This document shows, in pieces, positions 25,257-33,541 of a stretch of DNA of 64,000 nucleotides. The position numbers and the translations under genes were made by a program. Within the stretch, counting starts at the first letter, position 1; every line of letters begins with the position of its first letter. A model generated the notes under the pieces. It was not told where the DNA came from and ran no database searches. It was given only the letters and a program-made list of their open reading frames with translations. This DNA comes from Intestinibacillus sp. Marseille-P6563 (GTDB lineage: Bacteria > Bacillota > Clostridia > Oscillospirales > Butyricicoccaceae): contig NZ_UWOD01000002.1 in assembly GCF_900604335.1 (NCBI RefSeq), forward strand, positions 186,001-250,000. Reading direction: 5' to 3'.

Positions 25257-25505
25257 CTATTTTGTAGAACCATCCCGTTTTTGTCCCGCCTGCAACAAGC
25301 GCAACAACTCCATGGGAGAGTCTTTTTCTTCGGCGGCCGAGCAGTTTTCCCGCCGCGCTTCCACCAATTCGGTTCGCAATACAGACACATGTCTTGGCGC
25401 ATCTACGGAAAGCCGCACACGTCCCTGGCCAATTTCCTGCACCGTGATGGTGATATCATCCCCAATCATAAAGGACTGGCCTTCTTTGCGCTGCAAAATC
25501 AGCAC
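25257..25505 (-). CDS. csrA: Carbon storage regulator CsrA
   Basis: An 82-residue RNA-binding translational regulator. The core VLILQRKEGQSFMIGDDITITVQE and RVRLSVDAPRHVSVLR-type strand pattern match the family; a 25-residue C-terminal tail is extra. Start GTG 25505 follows AGGGGGAAGGA. It overlaps fliW by 7 bp, so the two are translationally coupled, as expected for the FliW-CsrA-flagellin partner switch. A longer upstream ATG frame overlaps fliW and is rejected. Confidence 0.93.
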   Translation of the reverse strand: MLILQRKEGQSFMIGDDITITVQEIGQGRVRLSVDAPRHVSVLRTELVEARRENCSAAEEKDSPMELLRLLQAGQKRDGSTK

Positions 25506-25948
25506 AGTCCTTCCCCCTTTCCTTGTTCCAAGGAAGAAAGCGGGCAACGCATTTCATATTGGTCCAGAATGACTTGGCGAGCTTGCCTGGTTTCATCATT
25601 GATTACGATAGGGCATCGCAGATTGACCGTGCTGTTGGAAACCGGTTTTTCCACCCGGCACAACACGTAGTAGCACAAGTCCTCGCTTTTTTCGACCTGT
25701 AAGCTGTCCAATTCTTTTTTTGGCAAACTCGGCCGATACTCCGGCATCAACATAAACGGATTAAGCAATGTAAATGCCAGATAAGGATTGGTCACACTTT
25801 GCAGGCACAACAAAAAATCTGCTTCCTCGGAAAAGGGCAGTAAAATGAACTCCTTTTCCTCCTCAAAGCCAAACAGGCCCTCGGCAAAATGCAGGGTTGT
25901 GTTTTCGTCGATCCGTAATTCTCCAAAATACTTGGTCTGTATTTTCAT
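25499..25948 (-). CDS. fliW: Flagellar assembly factor FliW
   Basis: A 149-residue CsrA antagonist. FliW sequesters CsrA until flagellin titrates it, timing flagellin translation. Signatures are FGELRIDE near the start, FAEGLFGFEEEKEF (residues 21-34), and NPYLAFTLLNPF. It overlaps csrA by 7 bp and follows the yviE-like gene by 12 bp, the same order as in Bacillus subtilis (yviE-fliW-csrA). Confidence 0.94.
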   Translation of the reverse strand: MKIQTKYFGELRIDENTTLHFAEGLFGFEEEKEFILLPFSEEADFLLCLQSVTNPYLAFTLLNPFMLMPEYRPSLPKKELDSLQVEKSEDLCYYVLCRVEKPVSNSTVNLRCPIVINDETRQARQVILDQYEMRCPLSSLEQGKGEGLC

Positions 25949-25960
25949 TCTGACTCCTTG

Positions 25961-26563
25961 TTACGCTTTGGTATCCACAGGTTCATATCCCGGCTCTGCG
26001 GACGGCGGTACATAGACCGGCCCACCGATGTATTTGATAATGACATCAGGCTGCTGGGTCACTGTAAATTCGATATTGCCTGGTGTAAACTCGACATTGC
26101 CGCTGTTCATACGCCAGTCAAAATTCAGTTTATCCATTTCATATCGGATGTTGAGTTCCCCTGCGTCCCATGTGATATCCGGGCCGGTCGACGGCAGCCA
26201 TTGCATCGCAAAATCTGTGTTGACCTGTTGCGATTCCATGGCAAACCGCGAGATCATTTCTTCCCCAATCTTCGCTTCCAATAACAAATCGCCTCGTCTT
26301 GCATAGGTCGCCGTTGTTTCATAGACTTTCTGCTGCCCACGCTGCGCCGCTTGTTCGATGCTGCGCATCGCCGTTGGGGTCACAGAATTCCGTGCTTCGA
26401 AAGTGTCAATGTTTAGCTTGATTGGCTTGCTTTTGATCTTCAAGCCACCGGTATCTCTTGAAATCTCTAAATCAACCGTAGAACGCTTATACTCCAGCCG
26501 CGCATGATTCACTTTCATTTCCAATTCGATTGGAACTGTTTTAATTTCAATCAGCCGCTCCAT
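25961..26563 (-). CDS. DUF6470 (YviE-like) flagellar cluster protein
   Basis: A 200-residue protein beginning ERLIEIKTVPIELEMKVNHARLEYK, the usual DUF6470/YviE opening, and ending with beta-rich repeats (GNVEFTPGNIEFTVTQQPDVIIKYIGGPVYVPP). Function is not established; its conserved place between flgL and fliW in Firmicutes is the main clue. A 107-bp gap separates it from flgL; I see no terminator there. Confidence 0.82.
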   Translation of the reverse strand: MERLIEIKTVPIELEMKVNHARLEYKRSTVDLEISRDTGGLKIKSKPIKLNIDTFEARNSVTPTAMRSIEQAAQRGQQKVYETTATYARRGDLLLEAKIGEEMISRFAMESQQVNTDFAMQWLPSTGPDITWDAGELNIRYEMDKLNFDWRMNSGNVEFTPGNIEFTVTQQPDVIIKYIGGPVYVPPSAEPGYEPVDTKA

Positions 26564-26670
26564 ACAGCACTCACTCCTATTATAATAAATTCACAGCAAT
26601 ATACCCTCTATTGTAGCGTTTGCTGTAATTTACAATCTACATACGTTTCCCCTACGTACGTTTGATTGGA

Positions 26671-27696
26671 TTAACTCATATAATCCAAGAAGGATTGCGA
26701 TAGAATCTCATTGCCAACACGCAGAGCCGCATTATAGCTATACTGTGCATATGCAAACGTTGTTAACGCATCTGCCAAGTCCACGCGATCCAACGATTCA
26801 TATTGTTCGACCAATGTATCCCCTGTTGTGGCCAAACGTTTGTCGTTGGATTTCAGGAACTCTGCACGACTTTCCATTTCACTGTGGTTGGTGATGTACT
26901 CGCTATACGATTCCTGCATCTTACCAAAAAGTTGATCTGCTTCTTCTTTCAGAGCAGGAGACAAATTGCCATCTGTATCAGCCTGAGAGTAAATTGCACC
27001 CAACTGGGAGATAATCGAAATGACGTTGTTGGGAACGCCTTCTTCGTCGACACCATACCCTGTTAAGCCGATACCGGAAATGGACGAATTGAACGCAGTG
27101 GATGGAATGACTTGCTCATTTTCATCCAACTCAAAGCCCAGTCCAACATCCACATAAGTGGTTTCGCCAGCCATGGACTTTAACTGTGCCAGCATGTCTT
27201 CATCCTCAGTATCCACCGGTATATCCCGAAAATATAATTGTCCATCTTTCAGTGAAAACGGTGCATTATCTCCATCGGCCCCTGCAAAAATAAACTTATC
27301 CCCATATTTTGCATTCAGGGTCTGTACCATCGCTTCCGCCGTACTGGTCAGAGTCTGACCCAATGCTTTCAGGCCGCCACCAGACGGCGGATTGCCTGCC
27401 TGCATTGCTTGCGACAACGCATTGTTATATTCATTGTCGAACTCCTGCAAGCTGCTGAAAGCTGCTTCAAATTTACTGATTGCACTACTGCTGGTTTCCT
27501 GCTGTGCCTGATTCCGGGCATATGCCGAATGCACGCGATACGACTGCGTAGCCAGCGCCGGTGCATCCGAAAAAGAATTAAACCGGCGGCCATTGGTTAG
27601 CACCGTATTCATGGACTGATACATATTGCTGGTCGCGCGCGCCAAATGCGATCGATAGGTGCGCAGAGAACTATTTGTTGTAACTCGCATTGCCAT
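26671..27696 (-). CDS. flgL: Flagellar hook-associated protein 3 FlgL
   Basis: A 341-residue hook-filament junction protein. The N terminus MRVTTNSSLRTYRSHLARATSNMYQSMNTVLTNGRRFNSFSDAP and the C terminus VDLADALTTFAYAQYSYNAALRVGNEILSQSFLDYM-type helices match the flagellin-like D0/D1 helices, with no flagellin Cys or long variable domain. GGAGAG lies before ATG 27696; a second Met (MRV) is 6 bp in. It follows flgK by 20 bp. Confidence 0.92.
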   Translation of the reverse strand: MAMRVTTNSSLRTYRSHLARATSNMYQSMNTVLTNGRRFNSFSDAPALATQSYRVHSAYARNQAQQETSSSAISKFEAAFSSLQEFDNEYNNALSQAMQAGNPPSGGGLKALGQTLTSTAEAMVQTLNAKYGDKFIFAGADGDNAPFSLKDGQLYFRDIPVDTEDEDMLAQLKSMAGETTYVDVGLGFELDENEQVIPSTAFNSSISGIGLTGYGVDEEGVPNNVISIISQLGAIYSQADTDGNLSPALKEEADQLFGKMQESYSEYITNHSEMESRAEFLKSNDKRLATTGDTLVEQYESLDRVDLADALTTFAYAQYSYNAALRVGNEILSQSFLDYMS

Positions 27697-27716
27697 TGGA
27701 TTGATCTCTCCTTCTA

Positions 27717-30119
27717 TTAACGTCCAACAATGCCCATGCCATTGATTACTTTATCCATTGCTTCATCCAGGGTGGTCATCAATCGACAAGCGGCGGCAAA
27801 TGCCTTTTGATACGTCATCAGATTGATGCCTTCGTCGTTCAGGTCAACACCCGATACCGAATCGCGGCTGTTGTTCAATTCATCTGCCGATGTTGCATAG
27901 GTATCATAAATCGCGGCTGTTGTATTGTAATCCGAACCCAGAACGCCCTGCATATTGGAATAACTGCCTTCGATGGTGCCCTTGTAAATCGAGTCCATCG
28001 AAACATTAGATTCAATTTTGCCTTCAGATATAGAAATATTACCTTTAGGATCTACAATTTCGAGATTGGTAATGACATTGCACAGCGAATCTTCATCACC
28101 ATCGGCAGAAATATCAAGATGACCCGTTTGGTTCTGAATAGTCAAGAAATTGGCATCCTGCATTTCCTTACTACCCTTAATAGCAGTTTCCAAATTTTTA
28201 AGAGTTGATGCGGCATCTGTTCCTGCAAAAAAATCTACTGTTACAGTGTGCTCCTGGTTCATACTATCAATGTATGTAATTTGGGCCGTTAAGGAATCTC
28301 CATCATGTGCTCCATTGCCGTAGGTAATCTGACCGGTTGCAAAATTTGTACTATTATCACGTACAATGTCAAATGCCGTATATACATGTTCTGCATTGAG
28401 TGCATTAAGGAAACGTCCCAAGTTGTCATTTTGGGTTGTCTGATCGGGAGATGTGGTAATCGCTGCAACCATCTGCGTTTCGCCGCTCATCCACTTGCTG
28501 GAAAGGGAAATATTGCTCGCAGTAATGGTTTTTGTGGGATTGTCCGGATTGTCATCTTCTGCCACAAAGAGATAGCCCGCCTTTTTATTATCAACAAGGT
28601 TACCGTTTTCGTCCACACTTTTCAGCGGCTGTCCATCCGGTCCGGTTGTGTTAATACGGTTCATTTCGGTTGCAAACTTATTCGCCAGCATGTCCAGCGA
28701 CTTCATGTAATAGGGAATACCGCGAGTATCCACTGTGCCATCTGCGGTAAATTCACCTTCACCGACCAGCATCTGGCGGGTCGATTCCAAAGCACCGTAT
28801 CCAGACCCCTCTGCAATCACTCCCTGGTTGGAATCAACCGCTTCCGTTCGTTTTGTGCTTGCAAAAGTAATGTCGCTTCCACTTAAATCAATACCAGTAA
28901 TCTCGGCAGCGCCTGCACCTGTTCCTTTGGATGTCAACAGGAACCCATGATCTCTCGCCGTTAATGTGAACAAATTCGACAACTCAGAATTTTTTCTAAT
29001 TTCCTCATTGAGCTTCTGCATCGTAGCCTTTCGCGCTGCTTCAATTTGCTCCGCAGTCGCATCAGCAGCAAGTGGTGCCACTTCAAAGAAAATATCTTGC
29101 TTATGCACTGCTCCAGCTGCATCTTTATATGAAATTGTAATAGTCTGGGGTCCGCCCGCTGAGCCAGGCTCAATATTTATACCACTTGCTTCAAAAGAAA
29201 ATTTCGTATTCGAAATATAATCTTTTCCATCCGGGCTGAAGAGTTCACCAATATTGAGCAGAAGGCGATCGTTCGCAACATCATTTCCGTTTTTATCTTT
29301 GATCATATCCGGCAGGGTCACTTCTGCACGATAGATGCCGTCAATGAGTGTCTGTCCCGGCTTACCAGTTGCGTTGTCAACTACTTTGATGGTAAGTTTT
29401 TCAATTTCAAATCCAGCGCCGACATCTTCTGTACCATACGTCACGTCGATCTTCATATACTGCGAAAGGTCGTCGATCAGCAAGTTGCGCTGGTCGCGCA
29501 GTTCCAATGCTGAGTCGCCATTGATGTCTGCCACACGAATCTGCTCGGTAAGCTTTTGGATGCGTTCCAGCGTTTCATTCAATCCATCGATGTCCTCTTT
29601 ATAAGAGTTCATCACATTTTCGTAAGCCTCTTCCAGCTTACCGGCATTCAAATTCAGCAGCTTGCAAAGTTCTTCTGCCGAAGAGCGTACCAACGTATCA
29701 AATTCCTGCTCGTTGACGTTGTTATCCTGCATCAAATCCGATATACGCTGGTATAATTCCTGCAGCTGTTCGGTCAGGCCGGATTTATTGACGTCATTGA
29801 TAACGCTCTGGATCTGTTCCAAACTGCTCAGGAGCGCATCGGTCGAACCGACGCTGGACATTTCCTTGCGGAAACGAATGTCCAGATACGGGTTGCGCAG
29901 CTGCGAAACGCCGGACATCATAACACCCTGTCCAACGCTAAAGACATTATTGGAACGATAAATCCCCGACCCATTGGTCACGAAGCTATACTGGTCCAGT
30001 TGCTGGCGCGTATAGCCTGGGGTGTTAATATTTGAAATATTTTGTCCGGTTACATTCAGGGCAAACTGGCTGGCGATCATGCCCATACGTGCGACCGAAA
30101 ATTCACCAAAAGTTGCCAT
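27717..30119 (-). CDS. flgK: Flagellar hook-associated protein 1 FlgK
   Basis: An 800-residue hook-filament junction protein. Conserved N terminus SVARMGMIASQFALNVTGQNISNINTPGYTRQ and C terminus SGVDLNDEGINLMTYQKAFAAACRLMTTLDEAMDKVI flank a large variable region, so the protein is far longer than the usual 450-550 residues. Its oversize matches that of FliD, implying an expanded surface-exposed domain. It follows flgN by 35 bp. Confidence 0.94.
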   Translation of the reverse strand: MATFGEFSVARMGMIASQFALNVTGQNISNINTPGYTRQQLDQYSFVTNGSGIYRSNNVFSVGQGVMMSGVSQLRNPYLDIRFRKEMSSVGSTDALLSSLEQIQSVINDVNKSGLTEQLQELYQRISDLMQDNNVNEQEFDTLVRSSAEELCKLLNLNAGKLEEAYENVMNSYKEDIDGLNETLERIQKLTEQIRVADINGDSALELRDQRNLLIDDLSQYMKIDVTYGTEDVGAGFEIEKLTIKVVDNATGKPGQTLIDGIYRAEVTLPDMIKDKNGNDVANDRLLLNIGELFSPDGKDYISNTKFSFEASGINIEPGSAGGPQTITISYKDAAGAVHKQDIFFEVAPLAADATAEQIEAARKATMQKLNEEIRKNSELSNLFTLTARDHGFLLTSKGTGAGAAEITGIDLSGSDITFASTKRTEAVDSNQGVIAEGSGYGALESTRQMLVGEGEFTADGTVDTRGIPYYMKSLDMLANKFATEMNRINTTGPDGQPLKSVDENGNLVDNKKAGYLFVAEDDNPDNPTKTITASNISLSSKWMSGETQMVAAITTSPDQTTQNDNLGRFLNALNAEHVYTAFDIVRDNSTNFATGQITYGNGAHDGDSLTAQITYIDSMNQEHTVTVDFFAGTDAASTLKNLETAIKGSKEMQDANFLTIQNQTGHLDISADGDEDSLCNVITNLEIVDPKGNISISEGKIESNVSMDSIYKGTIEGSYSNMQGVLGSDYNTTAAIYDTYATSADELNNSRDSVSGVDLNDEGINLMTYQKAFAAACRLMTTLDEAMDKVINGMGIVGR

Positions 30120-30154
30120 TTCAGGCTGTACCTCCTTAAATCGACCTACCGGGT

Positions 30155-30619
30155 TTATGCGCGGAAATCGGTATGTGCGCCATTGGATGACGCTGGCTGC
30201 TGCTCTACCTGCCGCGGATCAATTCCCATTTTTGTCATCATATTTTCCACTTCATACAAACTGCATTCCAGTGCCGAACGAGCAACCTCTGCCGCGCTCT
30301 GCATCACACGATACTGCGCCTGCAATTCTTCCGCCGTCTGCTTCACTTTGGGACGGGCTTCTTCATCTGAAACTTTACCCGGCAATTCCGACAGCTTCAC
30401 GCCTTCCAGTCCCAACTGCTGCTGCACCTTTTCGCGCTTTTGATCGATGTTGCGCAGGGTCAGGGCCAACACATTTTCTTTTTTCATACATTCGCCCAAT
30501 GCAGTCAGGTCATCGGTATGGACGGCCGAGGCCACATCTTTCTGGACCGCTGTCAGTTGTGTCAGGGTCTTGGTCAAATCTTGCATCAACTGGATCAGGC
30601 CATCGAATTGGTTGCTCAT
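30155..30619 (-). CDS. flgN: FlgN-type export chaperone
   Basis: A 154-residue helical protein fitting FlgN/YvyG, the export chaperone for FlgK and FlgL. Helical heptads run through residues 5-80 (LIQLMQDLTKTLTQLTAVQKDV). Position between flgM and flgK is diagnostic. It overlaps the flgM end by 4 bp. Confidence 0.85.
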   Translation of the reverse strand: MSNQFDGLIQLMQDLTKTLTQLTAVQKDVASAVHTDDLTALGECMKKENVLALTLRNIDQKREKVQQQLGLEGVKLSELPGKVSDEEARPKVKQTAEELQAQYRVMQSAAEVARSALECSLYEVENMMTKMGIDPRQVEQQPASSNGAHTDFRA

Positions 30620-30912
30620 GTGTGATATCCTCCAAACAACATAATCTGCACAGCCAGCTCATCAATGGAATACGAATAGGTACCGCTTTGGACCTGTTCT
30701 TTCAGCTGTGAGATGTCTTCCGATTGATGCGTACGCACCTGCTGGGACAGCCGTCCTGCCAGCTCTTTGGCAAAGCGCTGTTCCTCTGAGGCGGTATATG
30801 TCAATTCCACACGGTCGTACTGTCCAGCCCGGACCGTACGTCCTTCATTAGATTCCGCCTGCATGCGTGGCATCTGAAGAGGGGTTATGCCTCCTGGTTT
30901 TTGAATCATCAT
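30616..30912 (-). CDS. flgM: Anti-sigma-28 factor FlgM
   Basis: A 98-residue FlgM. The C-terminal half (RVELTYTASEEQRFAKELAGRLSQQV...YSYSIDELAVQIM) matches the sigma-28-binding helices; the N-terminal half is low complexity and probably disordered. AAGGAGG precedes the start; the first of two adjacent ATGs (30912, 30909) is annotated. It begins flgM-flgN-flgK-flgL-yviE-fliW-csrA. About 80 bp upstream a CCGATAG on the minus strand (30993-31000) resembles a sigma-28 -10, but no good -35 is visible. Confidence 0.9.
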   Translation of the reverse strand: MMIQKPGGITPLQMPRMQAESNEGRTVRAGQYDRVELTYTASEEQRFAKELAGRLSQQVRTHQSEDISQLKEQVQSGTYSYSIDELAVQIMLFGGYHT

Positions 30913-31008
30913 TGTATCAACTCCTCCTTAGGTTTAATGCCGCGCTTTCACTGAATCGAGCAGCGGAAACCATCACCATGTTGATATTTACACTATCGGA
31001 ACAGATGC

Positions 31009-31049
31009 AAAAAAAATAAGCGATACACAATAATATTTTTGTCTATCGC
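31009..31049 (-). terminator. Terminator of the cheAWRB operon
   Basis: On the minus strand GCGATAGACA pairs with TGTGTATCGC (one mismatch) and runs into TTA and eight T residues. Confidence 0.7.
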
Positions 31050-31074
31050 CTATTTTTACGATGAATTGTCCAGT

Positions 31075-32139
31075 TTACCGTCGCAAACTGCTTAAGTGAC
31101 GTACGACGACACCAGCGATCGACTCGCAGGAAGCCTGCTGCTCGACCGCACCAATATTATACGCAACCATGGGCATGCCATACACGACGCACGACTCTTT
31201 ATCCTGGCCGATGGTAAAGGCGCCGCGCTTGCGCATCTCCAGCAATCCTTTGGCGCCATCGCTGCCCATGCCAGTCATGATGATGCCGACCATGTGGCAC
31301 TGGACGCTTTGCGCCATGGACTGGAACAGCGCATCCACCGAGGGACAATGCCCGCTAACTTTGGGGCCCGGCTGACAGGATACCGTATACCGCGTGCCCG
31401 TACGCACGACGCGCATCTGTTTGTCCCCAGGCGCGATCAGGGCGCAGCCCGGCTGGATCACATCGCCATTCTCTGCCTCTTTGATATGCATGGGACAGTT
31501 CCGGTCCAACCGCTCGGCATACATTTTGGTAAATCCAGGCGGCATATGCTGAACGATGACCATGCCCGGCGTATTGGCCGGCAGACGTTTGAGTACTTCC
31601 AATGTCGCTTCGGTGCCGCCGGTGGACGCGCCCAAAGCGATGATCGTTTCGGTCGGAAGCCCGCTCATGTGCAGCGGCGCAACGTTCGACGCAGCGGCCA
31701 CCGCCGATGCCACGGCAGAACGCGCCATCGGCTTGCGCACCCGTGCACAGGAGGCGACCACGATTTTATTGGCCAAATTTTGAATAAAGTGGTCATTGTT
31801 CATGACCTTGCCATCCGGCTTGCGGACAAAATCCACAGCGCCCACGGCCAAAGCATCAAATACCCGCAGGTTGAGCGAAGAAACCAAAATGATCGGAATG
31901 GGATATTCGGGCAAGATGCTCTTGACGAACTCGATCCCATTCATACCCGGCATCTCGACATCCATGGTGATCACATCCGGGTGGAGCAGCGGAATCTTCC
32001 GCCGAGCATCCATCGCGTTGATGGCTTCGCCCACCACCTGGATATTCGGATATTTGCTCAGTCCGGTTTGCAGCATTCGACGCGCCAGCATCGAATCATC
32101 TACAATCATGACCCGTATCTTTTTCGAAGATAATGCCAT
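31075..32139 (-). CDS. cheB: Chemotaxis response regulator / protein-glutamate methylesterase CheB
   Basis: A 354-residue two-domain enzyme that removes methyl groups from receptors. The N-terminal receiver (VMIVDDSMLARRM, phospho-Asp in DVITMDVEMPGMNG) is joined to a C-terminal methylesterase with Ser in GASTGGTEA, His in QHMPPGFT and Asp in GMGSDGAKG, the catalytic triad. Start ATG 32139 is preferred over 32148, which overlaps AAAGG. Last gene of cheA-cheW-cheR-cheB, closed by a terminator. Confidence 0.95.
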   Translation of the reverse strand: MALSSKKIRVMIVDDSMLARRMLQTGLSKYPNIQVVGEAINAMDARRKIPLLHPDVITMDVEMPGMNGIEFVKSILPEYPIPIILVSSLNLRVFDALAVGAVDFVRKPDGKVMNNDHFIQNLANKIVVASCARVRKPMARSAVASAVAAASNVAPLHMSGLPTETIIALGASTGGTEATLEVLKRLPANTPGMVIVQHMPPGFTKMYAERLDRNCPMHIKEAENGDVIQPGCALIAPGDKQMRVVRTGTRYTVSCQPGPKVSGHCPSVDALFQSMAQSVQCHMVGIIMTGMGSDGAKGLLEMRKRGAFTIGQDKESCVVYGMPMVAYNIGAVEQQASCESIAGVVVRHLSSLRR

Positions 32140-32159
32140 CTTTCCCATCCTTTCAAACT

Positions 32160-32969
32160 TTAATCCTTCCGGAAAGTTGCCGGACGGAGCATTCGGTAAG
32201 GGCTGTCTTTGCTGATATTCTCCGAATGACCAATCAGCAGATAGCCGCCAGGATTGCTTGCATTATAAAACCGCTGGATGAGCGCATCCTTGGTCGGCTG
32301 GTCGAAATAAATCATGACGTTCCGGCAAAAGATCACATCGAATTTTAGCTTAAACCGGATGGGGTCCATCAGGTTAAAGGTGCGGAAAATTACGTTGCGG
32401 CGAATTTCCGGGGTCACGGTATACATACCGCTGCCATCCTTGCGCTTGACAAAATAGCGCGTACGCCAGGACGGCGGGATATCGACCGGCAGTTCATAAG
32501 ACGGATCCTTGGCCTGAGACAAAACCCGCTGCGAAATATCGGTTGCCAGAACGCGGGTATCCCAGGCCCCGGCATTGGCCCCCAGATATTCCTTGATGCA
32601 CATGGAAATATTGTAGGGTTCTTCGCCGGTCGAACAGCCTGCGCTCCAAATGGACAGCACTTTTTTGCGCTCATTTCGTTTGGTGATATCGGGCAGGATC
32701 GTATCCATAAAGAACTGATAGTGATCCTTTTCCCGCATAAAATAGGTATAATTCGTCGTCAGTTTATTCAGAAGGAGTTCGATGTGTTCCTTATCTTTTT
32801 TCTTCAGGAGATCATCGACGAACCCCTTAAAATCATGATAACCCTGTGCTTGTAATGTTGCCGAAAGACGACTGTTGATCAGCAACCGTTTTTGCTTCAA
32901 GTTAATGCCGTAATTATCTTGAACAAAACGGACAAGGCGATGAAAATCCGAATCGGATAACTGCATCAT
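32160..32969 (-). CDS. cheR: Chemotaxis protein methyltransferase CheR
   Basis: A 269-residue SAM-dependent receptor methyltransferase: N-terminal helical CheR_N (about 1-70) and a Rossmann domain with WSAGCSTGEEPYNISM (SAM motif I), ATDIS, and FDVIFCRNVMIYFD. Start ATG 32969 follows AAAGGGCG at long spacing; the extension of this frame into cheW is not coding. Sits between cheW and cheB. Confidence 0.95.
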   Translation of the reverse strand: MMQLSDSDFHRLVRFVQDNYGINLKQKRLLINSRLSATLQAQGYHDFKGFVDDLLKKKDKEHIELLLNKLTTNYTYFMREKDHYQFFMDTILPDITKRNERKKVLSIWSAGCSTGEEPYNISMCIKEYLGANAGAWDTRVLATDISQRVLSQAKDPSYELPVDIPPSWRTRYFVKRKDGSGMYTVTPEIRRNVIFRTFNLMDPIRFKLKFDVIFCRNVMIYFDQPTKDALIQRFYNASNPGGYLLIGHSENISKDSPYRMLRPATFRKD

Positions 32970-33021
32970 TGTGCAAACGCCCTTTCTATTTTTGTGATCC
33001 CGCCCAATCTTGGCACTTTCT

Positions 33022-33507
33022 TCAATCTCCAAGCAGGAGCGGACAATCGAGCACCAGCATGGTGCCGGACTTATCCGGCATTGCCGACATACCCGACACA
33101 TATTTTTGCGCGTTGTGCGAAGGCACCGGCAAGATCGTGTCCACCGGAATGTCGATGATCTGGCACACCGTGTCCACCAAAATGCCGATCTGCATCTCGT
33201 TGACATTGAGGACGATGATGCAGTCATTGTCCGCGGGGGCAATGTTCAGCCGCATCCGCATATCGAGCAGCGGAATGGTCTGTCCGCGCAGATTGATGAT
33301 GCCCCGCACATACGGCGGTACCATCGGAACACGGGTGATCGGATAGTTGGTAATGATCTCCACAACGTCTTCTACCTGAATGCCGAACAGAAGGTTTTCG
33401 GTTCGGAAGGTTACAAATTTGCGGGTGACGACCTCTTCGGCTGCATTTCCGTCCTGAAACGCACGCTGCTGGTCCTCGGTCGCAAACATCATATTTTCAT
33501 CAGCCAT
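33022..33507 (-). CDS. cheW: Chemotaxis coupling protein CheW
   Basis: A 161-residue adaptor joining receptors to CheA. The SH3-like CheW fold motifs FRTENLLFGIQVEDVVEII, VPPYVRGIINLRGQTIPLLDMR and ILVDTVCQIIDIP are clear. An N-terminal extension of about 25 residues is present. Start 33507 gives 9-bp spacing from AAGGAG; the ATG at 33513 would be 3 bp away. Confidence 0.95.
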   Translation of the reverse strand: MADENMMFATEDQQRAFQDGNAAEEVVTRKFVTFRTENLLFGIQVEDVVEIITNYPITRVPMVPPYVRGIINLRGQTIPLLDMRMRLNIAPADNDCIIVLNVNEMQIGILVDTVCQIIDIPVDTILPVPSHNAQKYVSGMSAMPDKSGTMLVLDCPLLLGD

Positions 33508-33541
33508 TGTCATTCACTCCTTTTCCATCGCCGACCGGTTC

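Noticed and set aside
30993-31001. Sigma-28 promoter for flgM
   Set aside because: CCGATAG resembles a -10 element, but no TAAA-type -35 lies 14-16 bp upstream, so I did not list it as a promoter.
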